From positions 62,324 to 126,323 of the forward strand of contig NZ_QUIV01000002.1 of NCBI RefSeq assembly GCF_003480315.1: 64,000 nucleotides of DNA, written 5' to 3'. Positions within the stretch are counted from its first letter, which is position 1. Each line of letters opens with the position of its first letter. The position numbers and the translations under genes were made by a program. Positions 48,606 to 57,625 of this stretch are shown here, one piece after another. Source of the DNA: Clostridium sp. AM33-3 (GTDB taxonomy: Bacteria > Bacillota > Clostridia > Lachnospirales > Lachnospiraceae). The notes under the pieces were generated by a model that was not told the DNA's origin, made no database searches, and saw nothing but the letters and a program-made list of their open reading frames with translations.

Positions 48606-49298
48606 ATGTTAGGAATTATCGGTGCCATGAAGGCAGAAGTAGCGCAGTTAAAGCAGGAAATGAATCAGCCTGAGGTTGTAACCGTGGCCGGTATGGAGTT
48701 TTACAGGGGAACCATCGGAGAAAAAGAGGTGGTTGTGGTTCAGTCCGGAATCGGCAAAGTCAGCGCAGCCCTGTGCGTGCAGATTCTGGCAGACCGTTTT
48801 GGCGTGGATGGCGTGGTTAACACCGGTATTGCGGGTTCTTTAAAGGCAGAAATCAATATTGGTGATCTGGTGCTTTCTACTGATGCCATTCAGCATGATG
48901 TGGACGCTACCAATTTTGGCTACCCGTTAGGTGAGATCCCACAGCTTGGGACGCTGACCTTTGAAGCAGATGAGCGCCTGCGTAGTCTTGCAAAGAAGTG
49001 CTGTGAGGAGGTAAATCCGGATATCAGCGTTTACGAGGGCAGGATTCTGACTGGTGACCAGTTCATTTGCGACAAGAACAAGAAAGAGTGGTTGAGCAAG
49101 ACGTTTAACGGCTCCTGCACCGAGATGGAGGGTGCAGCGATTGCCCAGGCAGCTTATTTAAACAAGATTCCATTTCTGATCGTGCGCGCTATCTCGGATA
49201 AGGCAGATGACAGTGCTTCCATGGATTATCCGGAATTTGAACGTCAGGCCATTATCCACAGTACGAATCTGACCCGCGCCCTGATCCTGGCATATTAA
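48606..49298 (+). CDS. mtnN: 5'-methylthioadenosine/S-adenosylhomocysteine nucleosidase
   Basis: This 230-residue nucleosidase hydrolyses MTA and SAH in methyl-cycle salvage. MLGIIGAMKAEVAQL is the N-terminus, with GIAGSLKAEINIGDLVLS next. TEMEGAAIAQAAYL carries the ribose-binding Met-Glu, and RAISDKADDSA contains the catalytic Asp. AGAGGAAAT precedes the ATG. Confidence 0.95.
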   Translation: MLGIIGAMKAEVAQLKQEMNQPEVVTVAGMEFYRGTIGEKEVVVVQSGIGKVSAALCVQILADRFGVDGVVNTGIAGSLKAEINIGDLVLSTDAIQHDVDATNFGYPLGEIPQLGTLTFEADERLRSLAKKCCEEVNPDISVYEGRILTGDQFICDKNKKEWLSKTFNGSCTEMEGAAIAQAAYLNKIPFLIVRAISDKADDSASMDYPEFERQAIIHSTNLTRALILAY

Positions 49299-49495
49299 TC
49301 TATCTTAAGGTAACGTGCGTTTTTTAGCAGAATTTGACGAACGATTCTGAGCTCCCTGAACTTTTCAAATGGTGGCCGGACAGTTATAATGATACCTGTC
49401 GAGACACCATGACAACTGCACACCTGCGGCGGAATGGATCCTGAAACGACGCAGGCGTATGGTTGGAAAAAGGAAAAGAAAGGGGAGCTGTTTTT

Positions 49496-50401
49496 ATGCT
49501 GCAATTACTGGAAACTGGCCGCGTGCTCTATGCGCTGGCAGCATTTTGTGTACTGGGAATCCTGACACGTCTGGTTACCCGTCATGCCTACAAAAGATTG
49601 CTGAAGGAAAGCAAAGACCTTTCACTGACCAAGAACAAAAGCTTAAAAGAACTCCGGCAGAGAGCGGAGAATACATACCGCATCAACCAGGGCCTGGTGG
49701 ATAGCGGTGCCTGGCTGGAGCATCAGCTGTATGAGTTTCATACGATGGGGATTCGCCTTTCCGGCTGGAGCGGCATGGGGGCTCGCTGGACGTGGCTTTG
49801 CCTGCTGCTTGGCGGAGCGGCAGCATTTTTCTCTTACTGGTACCGCCTGGATACCTATTATATAGTCCTGTATGGCGGCGGCGCAGTACTGATGGCCATG
49901 CTGACGATGCTGTTTGATGGCGGGATAGCCGGAGATTTGCGGGAACAGCTTCTGATCAGCCTCCAGGATCAGATCGACAATGTCGTGGGGCCAAAGATGG
50001 CACGGAATATGGCTGTGGAGAATGGGCGCACTGAAGGCATGGGAGACCGCGGAGCGCTGCGCAATGTGAGCCGCCTTGTGGATCGGGCCGGCCGTATGGG
50101 CCGTGTGGAACCGGAAGAGACGGAGAAACCGGTTACCCGGACAACGCAGCCGGTTTCGGGTGGGCGCCGGGAAAGCCGCAGGAACAATAACATCAGTTCT
50201 GCAGCGGCGAAAACTGCTCCTCCGGAACCGGAGACACCGGCAAAGGAAAGTATCCGGGACGCAGAGTTTATTAAGCGGGGACTGGAGCAGATGGCAGCCA
50301 GTCGTGAGAAAAACAGAGGCGGTGATGAAAACTGGATCCGGGACCTGAAGCCGGAAGAGGTAGAACTGATCGGAGACATTTTAAAGCAGTATCTGGCCTG
50401 A
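49496..50401 (+). CDS. Conserved membrane protein of unknown function
   Basis: This 301-residue protein has an N-terminal membrane helix (VLYALAAFCVLGILTRLV) and a basic helical stretch. Two close membrane helices (TWLCLLLGGAAAFFSYWY and YYIVLYGGGAVLMAMLTMLF) and a cytoplasmic, charged, low-complexity region follow. A C-terminal DAEFIKRGLEQMAASREK ... VELIGDILKQYL segment ends it. No family is recognised. The ATG at 49496 has AGGGGAG 8 nt upstream; an in-frame start at 49463 is less supported. TATAAT occurs upstream near 49387, with only a poor -35. Confidence 0.7.
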   Translation: MLQLLETGRVLYALAAFCVLGILTRLVTRHAYKRLLKESKDLSLTKNKSLKELRQRAENTYRINQGLVDSGAWLEHQLYEFHTMGIRLSGWSGMGARWTWLCLLLGGAAAFFSYWYRLDTYYIVLYGGGAVLMAMLTMLFDGGIAGDLREQLLISLQDQIDNVVGPKMARNMAVENGRTEGMGDRGALRNVSRLVDRAGRMGRVEPEETEKPVTRTTQPVSGGRRESRRNNNISSAAAKTAPPEPETPAKESIRDAEFIKRGLEQMAASREKNRGGDENWIRDLKPEEVELIGDILKQYLA

Positions 50402-50469
50402 AAAGCATGGAGAACATCCGGCTGCTGTCTGTGTAAAGTGCGAATAGCAGCAAAAAATCCATCTGACAA

Positions 50470-50510
50470 CAAAGGGAAGCGTTTCCAGATAACGGAAAGG
50501 CCTCCCTTTT
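50470..50510. terminator. Terminator between convergent genes
   Basis: AAAGGGA-AGC-GTTTCC can pair with GGAAAG-GCC-TCCCTTTT around a 7-nt loop. It is A-rich on the left and T-rich on the right, so it can serve both directions. Confidence 0.7.
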
Positions 50511-50516
50511 CCTAAA

Positions 50517-50783
50517 TTATTCTTCAATCACTTCAATTTCCAAATAATCAAAATCAATTTGTTCAATAAAGCTATCTTTTGTAAAGCGTGTTTTGGCATG
50601 GCGCTTAAAGTCATTGATATTGGAGGAGAGCCAGATTGGTTTTCCAAGATCAAATTCATAACAGATATCATCCAGTGACTGGAAGACCATGTTGGTGCGG
50701 GACATGCTGTAATCGGTCTGGCAGATCACAGTATCCCTGATCAGATGGTTGTCTTTCCAGATTTTTCCCCACATACGGAACAT
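50517..50783 (-). CDS. Small conserved protein, hypothetical
   Basis: This 88-residue protein (MFRMWGKIWKDNHLIRDTVI ... FDLGKPIWLSSNINDFKRH ... QIDFDYLEIEVIEE) has no recognised motif. It looks like a single alpha+beta domain, possibly related to small proteins common in clostridia. GAAAGGAGAG precedes the ATG and a terminator follows, so it is a real single gene. Confidence 0.7.
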   Translation of the reverse strand: MFRMWGKIWKDNHLIRDTVICQTDYSMSRTNMVFQSLDDICYEFDLGKPIWLSSNINDFKRHAKTRFTKDSFIEQIDFDYLEIEVIEE

Positions 50784-50964
50784 ATATCTTCTCTCCTTTC
50801 GGATTGCATTTGGACGTCGTAAACATACGGAACAGTTGGTTGTAGTTTACAAGTATAAGTGATTTTTGTTTTTCTGTAAAGCCGTTCAAAACAGATCCCA
50901 ACACATTTGCTTGTAGTTCGAATCAGAATGTAGTAAACTGTAAATAGTATATTTCGAAAAAAAG

Positions 50965-51027
50965 CTTTCGCAAAAAACAAATGCCCGGAGGGGGATTTCG
51001 TTTATGCCAGGGAAAAGCTTGCGAAGG
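50965..51027 (+). promoter_or_regulatory. Structured leader before the coiled-coil membrane protein gene
   Basis: CTTTCGCAA (50965-50973) pairs with TTGCGAAGG (51019-51027), one wobble, so the outer stem enters the AAGGAGG ribosome binding site. Inside it AAAC/GTTT, AAAT/ATTT and CCC/GGG stack into a second helix (50975-51003). No known riboswitch class is recognised. The rest of 50784-50964 is A/T-rich with inverted AGTTTAC and GTAAACT motifs about 90 nt apart. Confidence 0.4.
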
Positions 51028-51038
51028 AGGAAACAGAT

Positions 51039-52136
51039 ATGGCGCAGACTATTCAGGAATGCCTGGACTATCTGGCAGCAGCAAGGGAATCTGTCGAGGA
51101 ACTGTCATTAGCTGCAGACCGGGAAGAGCAGCTGAAACAGGACGAAAGCCGTTTGAAAAAGGCTTTGGACACAGAGAAGAAGCAGATGACAGATGCCGTT
51201 GGTTCTACGGTAAAAAAACGAAGAGACGATATCAATTCCAGCTATGACGCGGAGATCAATAAAGCACAGGATCAGTTAAAGAAAGCCCGGGCCAAGCGGG
51301 AAAAGGCAAAGAATCAGGGCATGAAGGAGCGTATTGCGGAGGAAACTTCGGAACTTCATGAGTATAACAAGGAGCTGCTCGCCCATATGAAGGCAAAGTT
51401 TAGGGAAAACCATGTGCCATCCTGGTGCAGAAGCCGTCTTTACTACAGCCTTTATATGCCGCGCTGGGCTGGGGAGTTTTTCGGTCTCCTGATCTTTATT
51501 GCACTGTTTTTTGCGGCGCTTCCGTTTGGGCTTTACATGCTTCTGCCTCAACATAAAACCTGGCATCTGGCTCTTGTTTATGTGGCAGATATTCTGATCG
51601 TTGGCGGAATTTATATGTGGATCGGTAATCACACCAAGCTCCAGTACGCAGAGTGCTTAAGGAAAGGCCGTCAGATCCTGGATCAGATGCATGCCAATGA
51701 CAAGAAGATCAAAGTGATCACCGGTACCATCCGCAAGGACCGCAATGAGTCACTTTACGATCTGGAAAAGTATGACGACGAAATTGCGCGGCTGACTCAG
51801 GAACTCAACGAGGTGGCTGCCAAGAAGAAAGAAGCGCTGGGCACCTTTGAAAATGTGACGAAAAACATTTTACAGGATGAAATTGAGCATGGATACCGGG
51901 AAAAAATCGCGGATCTGGATCATCAGTATGAGGATGTAAAACGCCAGCTTCAGCTAACCTCAGCTGAGGTGAAGGCACGCCGTTTGACTCTGACAGACCA
52001 GTATGGAAGCCATCTTGGAAAAGAGTTCCTGGATCCGTTTAAGCTGCAGGATCTGAGTAATATCCTTCAGCAGGGGAGGGCGGCCAACATTAGCGAGGCA
52101 ATCAGTGTTTACCAGGAGGATGCGCGGAAACATTGA
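51039..52136 (+). CDS. Coiled-coil protein with two central membrane helices
   Basis: This 365-residue protein has three parts. Residues 1-120 are highly charged and coiled coil. Two membrane helices (FFGLLIFIALFFAALPFGLYML and LVYVADILIVGGIYMWIG) lie near 145-200. The final 165 residues are again coiled coil, with a conserved-looking LDPFKLQDLSNILQQGRAANISEAI end. Both coiled-coil arms should be on the same side of the membrane, probably cytoplasmic. No family name can be given. GAAGGAGG stands before the ATG, partly inside a predicted leader stem. Confidence 0.72.
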   Translation: MAQTIQECLDYLAAARESVEELSLAADREEQLKQDESRLKKALDTEKKQMTDAVGSTVKKRRDDINSSYDAEINKAQDQLKKARAKREKAKNQGMKERIAEETSELHEYNKELLAHMKAKFRENHVPSWCRSRLYYSLYMPRWAGEFFGLLIFIALFFAALPFGLYMLLPQHKTWHLALVYVADILIVGGIYMWIGNHTKLQYAECLRKGRQILDQMHANDKKIKVITGTIRKDRNESLYDLEKYDDEIARLTQELNEVAAKKKEALGTFENVTKNILQDEIEHGYREKIADLDHQYEDVKRQLQLTSAEVKARRLTLTDQYGSHLGKEFLDPFKLQDLSNILQQGRAANISEAISVYQEDARKH

Positions 52137-52220
52137 TTTCTTGCGGGATCATGCCGCGAATAAAAGTTGTCCCGTTTGCCTATAATAGCAATAACAAAAC
52201 GGTGCAGGCGGGATGACATT

Positions 52221-52820
52221 ATGAAAAAACAGATCAGAGAGCAGGACATTTATTATTTCGATTCCGGTGAGCAGGAAGATACCGCGCTGTGTGCCGGCAT
52301 GCTCCGCCAGATGATCGCGGAGATCATGCGGAGGGAGAATCGGAAAGGTGTCCTGCTCTTTTGCATTGGTACAGATCGCTCCACAGGAGACAGTCTGGGA
52401 CCACTGATCGGGCATAAACTGAAAAGGGCGGGACTGAAAGACCGCCGGATAACAGTAGTGGGGACATTGGACAGCCCGGTTCATGCCATGAATCTGGAAC
52501 AGGCAATTTTTATGGTACAGCACTGTTATCCGGATCATGTGATCGTGGCGGTGGATGCATCGGTCGGTCAGACAGAGCATGTGGGCTGCATTACCCTGGG
52601 GAAGGGAGCGCTCCGGCCGGGGCTTGGCGTATGCAAGGAACTACAGGAAGTGGGAGATATCTTTATTACCGGCATTGTGGGAGGATATGGAAATTATGAT
52701 CCGCTGATGCTGCAGAGCGTACGGCTTTCTGTGGTGATGCAGATGGCAGATTCCATCTGCGAGAGCATCCGCCAGGCATTGTTGCCGGAATTCCATACTT
52801 TTTGTCGAAGAGTTTTTTGA
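52221..52820 (+). CDS. yyaC: YyaC-family spore protein
   Basis: This 199-residue protein of the YyaC family relates to the germination protease/hydrogenase-maturation protease fold. The motif FCIGTDRSTGDSLGPLIGHKL lies near residues 45-65. VIVAVDASVGQ and GIVGGYGNY follow. The family is found in spore formers and is annotated as a putative sporulation protease, with no proven substrate. The ATG at 52221 is chosen because the domain begins there; the ribosome binding site (GGGAT) is weak. Confidence 0.85.
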   Translation: MKKQIREQDIYYFDSGEQEDTALCAGMLRQMIAEIMRRENRKGVLLFCIGTDRSTGDSLGPLIGHKLKRAGLKDRRITVVGTLDSPVHAMNLEQAIFMVQHCYPDHVIVAVDASVGQTEHVGCITLGKGALRPGLGVCKELQEVGDIFITGIVGGYGNYDPLMLQSVRLSVVMQMADSICESIRQALLPEFHTFCRRVF

Positions 52821-52943
52821 GCTGAGTGACCGAAAATGACAAATTATATGGGTACCCCCGTGTTATGATGCAGCAAATGGCCGTGGACAGGCGGGAAACT
52901 GCCTGAACAAGCGGTTACAAACATCATGCAGCGGGGTGAAATT

Positions 52944-54173
52944 ATGGGTGAACTTTACAATCCGTATCCGAAACTGCCAAAGAATATCCGGCAGATCGGG
53001 GAACGGGATCAAGTGGTTAAGCTTTATATCGAAGATTATGTCAATACATATCTGAAACGATTGTATCCGGCCGGCGGACAGGATCTGCGGGTCGGATTGC
53101 TGCTGGGCGAAATCCGGACAGAGGACGGGATACCGTTTCTGTTTATCGACGGAGCCATGGAGATGGAGCAGGTGACCCGGGACGGGGAGAAGGTGGAATT
53201 TACCGAGGAGGCCTGGAAGAAAGCCTATCAGGTTATGGAGCAGATGTTTCCGCACCGCAGTGTGCAGGGATGGTTTCTGTGCGGTGCGCCTGGCTGTGCG
53301 TTGAGTCCCCTGGATTACTGGAAGCAGCACGGCCAGTATTTTTCCGGGAGGAATCAGCTGATGTATTTAAATTCCGGTCTGGAAGGGGATGAGGCAATCT
53401 ACACGGCCTCGGAGGACGGATTTTATAAGCTGAGGGGCTATAGCATCTATTATGAGAGAAACCAGATGATGCAGGATTACATGGTTTCTAGGAAGGATGC
53501 GCGGCGTGTGGAAAGCGGGACGCGGGATGTGGTGATCCAGGATTTTCGTGACCGGATGGAGGAGCGCAAACAGAGCGTGGGACATGCCCGTTCAACCATT
53601 GGACTTCTGGGAGGTACCTGCAGTGTACTGGCGGTTCTGGTGCTGGCCGGCGGCATGATCATATTTGGAAATTACCGGAAAATGAGAGATATGGAGAGTG
53701 TGATCGCTTCTGCTCTGCCGTATTCCTACACAGGGCAGAAAAACAGCGGAGAACTTGAGGTGGAGTCCGTGCCGGGTGAGGTGTATCCGACACTGGCAGA
53801 CATTGTGATCGATCCGGCCGGCGGAAATGGTGAGAGCGGAGCGGCAGACAGCAGTGCGGCCGAGAGTGAAGCACAGGAAAGTGCGGATGCAGCAGGTGAA
53901 GCAGCTGGGAGCAGTGCAGAGAAAAACGGCACATTTCAAGGCGGAAACGCGGGCGCCTCGGCAGATGCGGCGGATGCAGCGCCTGCGGCAGCAACAGTAC
54001 AGATCCCGTCCGATGCCGTAAAGTATGTGGTCCGGGATGGGGAAACATTGTACAGCATCTGTATGGAACGGTATCATAGTATGGCACAGATTTCACAGAT
54101 CTGCGCGTGGAACGGACTGGCAGACGAGAATCACATTTCCGTAGGGCAGGAGTTGTATCTTCCGGCGAAATGA
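52944..54173 (+). CDS. Membrane protein with C-terminal LysM domain and unknown N-terminal domain
   Basis: This 409-residue protein has its first ~180 residues as a cytoplasmic alpha/beta domain (VGLLLGEIRTEDGIPFLFIDGAME ... VQGWFLCGAPGCALS). The pattern recalls a JAB/MPN fold without the zinc ligands, but this is a guess. One membrane helix (GLLGGTCSVLAVLVLAGGMIIFG) comes near 220-240. An Ala/Ser/Glu-rich linker leads to a LysM domain (KYVVRDGETLYSICMERYHSM ... ISVGQELYLP) at the end, which should bind peptidoglycan outside. GGGGTGAA precedes the ATG at 52944. Confidence 0.75.
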   Translation: MGELYNPYPKLPKNIRQIGERDQVVKLYIEDYVNTYLKRLYPAGGQDLRVGLLLGEIRTEDGIPFLFIDGAMEMEQVTRDGEKVEFTEEAWKKAYQVMEQMFPHRSVQGWFLCGAPGCALSPLDYWKQHGQYFSGRNQLMYLNSGLEGDEAIYTASEDGFYKLRGYSIYYERNQMMQDYMVSRKDARRVESGTRDVVIQDFRDRMEERKQSVGHARSTIGLLGGTCSVLAVLVLAGGMIIFGNYRKMRDMESVIASALPYSYTGQKNSGELEVESVPGEVYPTLADIVIDPAGGNGESGAADSSAAESEAQESADAAGEAAGSSAEKNGTFQGGNAGASADAADAAPAAATVQIPSDAVKYVVRDGETLYSICMERYHSMAQISQICAWNGLADENHISVGQELYLPAK

Positions 54174-54181
54174 TGTATACT
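54153..54181 (+). promoter_or_regulatory. Promoter of the DUF5711 gene, inside the end of the LysM gene
   Basis: TTGTAT (54153-54158), 17 nt and TATACT (54176-54181) overlap the last codons of the LysM gene and precede the gene at 54242. Confidence 0.5.
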
Positions 54182-54241
54182 GAATTTATATATCCTTCAC
54201 TGTTGGAGGCAACGGAAAGGCTATGTTAGGAGACAAAAGAG

Positions 54242-55510
54242 ATGAGTGATTTCAGCTCCATGAGCAGAGAAAGTAAGAAAGATAAGCTGCGCAGACAGAT
54301 CGTCAGTCCGCAGCAGCCCGCATGGAACGCTGAACCGGAAGAAGACAGTGAAGCGGTGGTGCGCAGGGCTCATAACCGGGTACTGCGTCACCGGTGGATC
54401 CTCGTATTACTGGTACTGCTGTTGATTGCCGCAGGCGCGGCTGCCTGGTTCTTTTATCAGCGCAATTACCGCTATTCCGGTTATGAAACAGCATGGCAGG
54501 TGGATTTAAACGAGGGAAGCCTTGTGGGCTACGAGAGCTTTGGAACGAATGTTTTAAAATACACGAAGGACGGTGCTTCTTACCTGGACAACCGGGGACG
54601 CACAGTCTGGACAGAGAGCTATGAGATGAAATCTCCCATCATTTCCGTAAAGGGAGATTACGCAGCCATTGCGGATATGCAGGGCAACAGCATTTACATA
54701 TGCAATACAGACGGAACACTGGGGCAGGCAACAACGGTGCTTCCCATCAGTAAGGTGGCAGTATCCGGGACCGGTGTTACGGCTGCTGTGCTGGAAGATT
54801 CTGCTTCCAGCTATATCACATTTTTTCAGAAAGACGGCACTTCCCTGGATATCACCGTTAAGACCAACATGTCGGGAGACGGCTATCCGCTTGATATCGC
54901 ATTGTCAGATGACGGCACCCAGCTGATGAGCTCCTTTGTTTATCTGCAGGGCAGTGAACTGAAAAACCGTGTGGTATTTTACGACTTTTCCGAGATCGGA
55001 AAGAATGTGCCGAACCGTCTGGTGGGCGGCTTTGATGACGAATTCCAGGGGGATATGGTACCAAGGGTAACCTATATGGGAAATCCATATTCCTGTGCGT
55101 TTTCCGGCAAGGCCTTAACCTTTTTTTCTTCCAGAAACCTGGCGTCACCGGAGCTGGTGGAGCAGAGGAACATTGAGGAGCGGATCGACAGTGTATTCTA
55201 CTCCGATGAGTATGCGGCAGCCATTGTCCGCAATACCAACGGAGAATACGGAAGCCGCCTGGAGGTTTACAAAAAGGACGGTACCCATGTGCTGAGCAAG
55301 GAATTCAATTTCGAATATACCCATGCAGATTTTGACGGAGATCTGATCATCCTGTACAATGAAGATTCCTGCAGGATTTATAATATGAGCGGAACAGAAA
55401 AATTTGATGCAACGTTTGATTTTCCTGTTTCGAAGATCAGAAAAGGACGGTTCCCGGGAACACTGGTGGTAACCGGTCCGCAGCAGATGCAGGAGCTGAA
55501 GCTGCGTTAG
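54242..55510 (+). CDS. DUF5711-type membrane-anchored beta-propeller-like protein
   Basis: This 422-residue protein has a basic cytoplasmic tail and one membrane helix (WILVLLVLLLIAAGAAAWFFY, near 52-72). A large extracytoplasmic region follows, with repeated short strands (YLDNRGRTVWTESYEM, YAAIADMQGNSIYICNTDG, SYITFFQKDGTSLDI), which suggests a WD/PQQ-like propeller. It matches the clostridial DUF5711 family of unknown role. TTAGGAGA stands before the ATG. Confidence 0.75.
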   Translation: MSDFSSMSRESKKDKLRRQIVSPQQPAWNAEPEEDSEAVVRRAHNRVLRHRWILVLLVLLLIAAGAAAWFFYQRNYRYSGYETAWQVDLNEGSLVGYESFGTNVLKYTKDGASYLDNRGRTVWTESYEMKSPIISVKGDYAAIADMQGNSIYICNTDGTLGQATTVLPISKVAVSGTGVTAAVLEDSASSYITFFQKDGTSLDITVKTNMSGDGYPLDIALSDDGTQLMSSFVYLQGSELKNRVVFYDFSEIGKNVPNRLVGGFDDEFQGDMVPRVTYMGNPYSCAFSGKALTFFSSRNLASPELVEQRNIEERIDSVFYSDEYAAAIVRNTNGEYGSRLEVYKKDGTHVLSKEFNFEYTHADFDGDLIILYNEDSCRIYNMSGTEKFDATFDFPVSKIRKGRFPGTLVVTGPQQMQELKLR

Positions 55511-55554
55511 CAAGTATGCAATACAAAATTATACAATACCAGGAGGTCTCACCA

Positions 55555-57543
55555 ATGAACACTATCGATACCATGTCTGTGAACGCAATCCGCGTATTAT
55601 CCGCAGATGCGATCCAGAAAGCAAAATCCGGTCATCCGGGTCTTCCGTTAGGCAGTGCTCCGGCAGCATATGAACTCTGGATGAACCACATGAACCACAA
55701 TCCGGCAGATCCGCAGTGGGCAAACCGCGACCGCTTTATTTTATCCGGCGGTCATGGCTCCATGCTGTTATATTCCCTGCTCCATTTATTTGGATACGGT
55801 GATCTGTCTAAGGAAGATCTGATGAATTTCCGTCAGTTAGGCTCCAAGACAGCAGGTCATCCGGAGTATGGACACACCGTTGGTGTTGAAGCAACGACCG
55901 GACCATTAGGTGCCGGCATGGGTATGGCAGTCGGTATGGCAGCAGCAGAAGCACATCTGGCAGCTATCTTCAACAAAGAGAATTATCCGGTCGTTGACCA
56001 TTACACTTATGTTCTGGGCGGCGACGGCTGTATGATGGAAGGCATTTCCTCCGAGGCATTCTCCCTGGCAGGAACCCTGGGCCTTTCCAAGCTTATCGTA
56101 TTATATGATTCCAACCGCATCTCCATCGAGGGAAGCACCGATATCGCATTTACCGAGAATGTACAGGAGCGCATGGCTGCATTTGGTTTCCAGACTCTGG
56201 ACGTTGCAGACGGCAACAACCTGGAGGAGATCGGCAAAGCCATCGAAGAGGCAAAAGCGGATACCACCCGCCCGTCCTTCATCACCATCCATACCCAGAT
56301 CGGTTATGGCTGCCCGGCAAAACAGGGCAAGGCAAGTGCGCATGGCGAGCCTTTAGGCGAAGAGAATATCGAAGCTATGAAGGATTTCCTGGGATGGCCG
56401 TCCAAAGAGCCGTTCTATGTGCCGCAGGAGGTGTATGACCACTATGCAAAGGCAGCAGAGGAAAAGGCTGAGACTGAGGCTGCATGGAATGTGATGTTTG
56501 CTGCATATTGCCAGGAGTACCCGGAGATGGAAGCACTCTGGAACCAGTATTACGGAGACACGGACGAGCTTGCAAAGGCACTTATGGAGGACGATTCCTT
56601 CTGGGCAAACAGCGAGAAGGCTGAGGCAACCCGTAACCTGTCCGGTAAGATCATCAACAAGTTAAAAGACCGCATGCCGAACCTGATCGGCGGCTCTGCT
56701 GACCTGGCTCCGTCCAACAAGACCAACATGAGCGATGCAGGAGATTTCTCCAAGGCAGATTACGCTGGCAGAAATATGCACTTTGGTGTTCGTGAGCTGG
56801 CTATGACGGCAATCGGAAACGGTATGATGCTGCATGGCGGCCTGCGGACCTATGTATCCACCTTCTTTGTATTCAGCGATTACACCAAGCCGATGGCACG
56901 TCTGTCTGCCCTGATGAAGATGCCGTTAACCTTCGTCTTCACTCACGACAGCATTGGTGTAGGCGAGGATGGACCGACCCACGAGCCGATCGAGCAGCTG
57001 GCTATGTTCCGCGCAATGCCGAATTTCCATGTATTCCGTCCGTGTGACGCAACTGAGACGGCAGCAGCCTGGTACAGCGCAGTTACCTCCAAGACCACCC
57101 CGACCGCACTGGTACTGTCCAGACAGAACCTGGCTCCGATGCCGGGAAGCTGCAAGGATGCCTTAAAGGGCGGCTATGTGATCGATGACTGTGAGGGAAC
57201 CCCGGATCTGATCCTGATCGCGTCAGGATCCGAGGTAGAGCTTTCTGTAAAGGCAAAAGAGATCCTGGCAGCAGAGGGCAGAAAGGTACGTGTTGTATCC
57301 ATGCCGTGTATGGATCTGTTTGAGGAGCAGTCCGCAGAATATAAGGAGTCCGTACTTCCGAAAGAAGTCCGCAAACGTGTTGCCGTAGAGGCACTGAGCG
57401 ACTTTGGCTGGGGCAAGTACGTTGGTCTGGACGGCGCATGCGTGACTATGACCGGTTTCGGTGCAAGCGGTCCGGCAGCACAGCTTTTTGAACACTTTGG
57501 ATTTACTGCAGAGCATGTTGCTGATGTAGCACGCAGCCTGTAA
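55555..57543 (+). CDS. tkt: Transketolase
   Basis: This full-length 662-residue enzyme of the pentose phosphate pathway uses thiamine diphosphate to move two-carbon units. The N-terminal substrate His is in SGHPGLPLG. TPP-binding GGDGCMMEGISSEAFSLAG lies near residue 155. The PYR domain has GVRELAMTAIGNGM and FVFTHDSIGVGEDGPTHEP near 470. AGGAGG precedes the ATG at 55555. It is followed by a large hairpin and the glucokinase gene. Confidence 0.96.
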   Translation: MNTIDTMSVNAIRVLSADAIQKAKSGHPGLPLGSAPAAYELWMNHMNHNPADPQWANRDRFILSGGHGSMLLYSLLHLFGYGDLSKEDLMNFRQLGSKTAGHPEYGHTVGVEATTGPLGAGMGMAVGMAAAEAHLAAIFNKENYPVVDHYTYVLGGDGCMMEGISSEAFSLAGTLGLSKLIVLYDSNRISIEGSTDIAFTENVQERMAAFGFQTLDVADGNNLEEIGKAIEEAKADTTRPSFITIHTQIGYGCPAKQGKASAHGEPLGEENIEAMKDFLGWPSKEPFYVPQEVYDHYAKAAEEKAETEAAWNVMFAAYCQEYPEMEALWNQYYGDTDELAKALMEDDSFWANSEKAEATRNLSGKIINKLKDRMPNLIGGSADLAPSNKTNMSDAGDFSKADYAGRNMHFGVRELAMTAIGNGMMLHGGLRTYVSTFFVFSDYTKPMARLSALMKMPLTFVFTHDSIGVGEDGPTHEPIEQLAMFRAMPNFHVFRPCDATETAAAWYSAVTSKTTPTALVLSRQNLAPMPGSCKDALKGGYVIDDCEGTPDLILIASGSEVELSVKAKEILAAEGRKVRVVSMPCMDLFEEQSAEYKESVLPKEVRKRVAVEALSDFGWGKYVGLDGACVTMTGFGASGPAAQLFEHFGFTAEHVADVARSL

Positions 57544-57571
57544 GATCTTATAAAAGAAACATGCAGCCCGT

Positions 57572-57601
57572 ACCGCCCGGCAGATTTTTCTGCCGGGCGG
57601 T
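57572..57601 (+). other. Perfect 13-bp GC-rich stem-loop between tkt and glcK
   Basis: ACCGCCCGGCAGA (57572-57584) and TCTGCCGGGCGGT (57589-57601) pair exactly around TTTT. No U-tract follows. The glcK ribosome binding site starts about 10 nt later. Confidence 0.7.
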
Positions 57602-57625
57602 GTGGGTATCGGGAAGGAGAACGGC

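Noticed and set aside
50979..50990. 12-nt AAATGCCCGGAG shared with 58601-58612
   Set aside because: The surrounding structures differ (a nested leader stem versus a simple hairpin). A single 12-nt match in 64 kb is not enough to call a repeat family.
50981..51247. Plus-strand ORF of 88 codons starting in the structured leader
   Set aside because: It overlaps the start of the coiled-coil gene in another frame, and its sequence is Gly/Arg-rich noise. The ribosome binding site fits the ATG at 51039 better.
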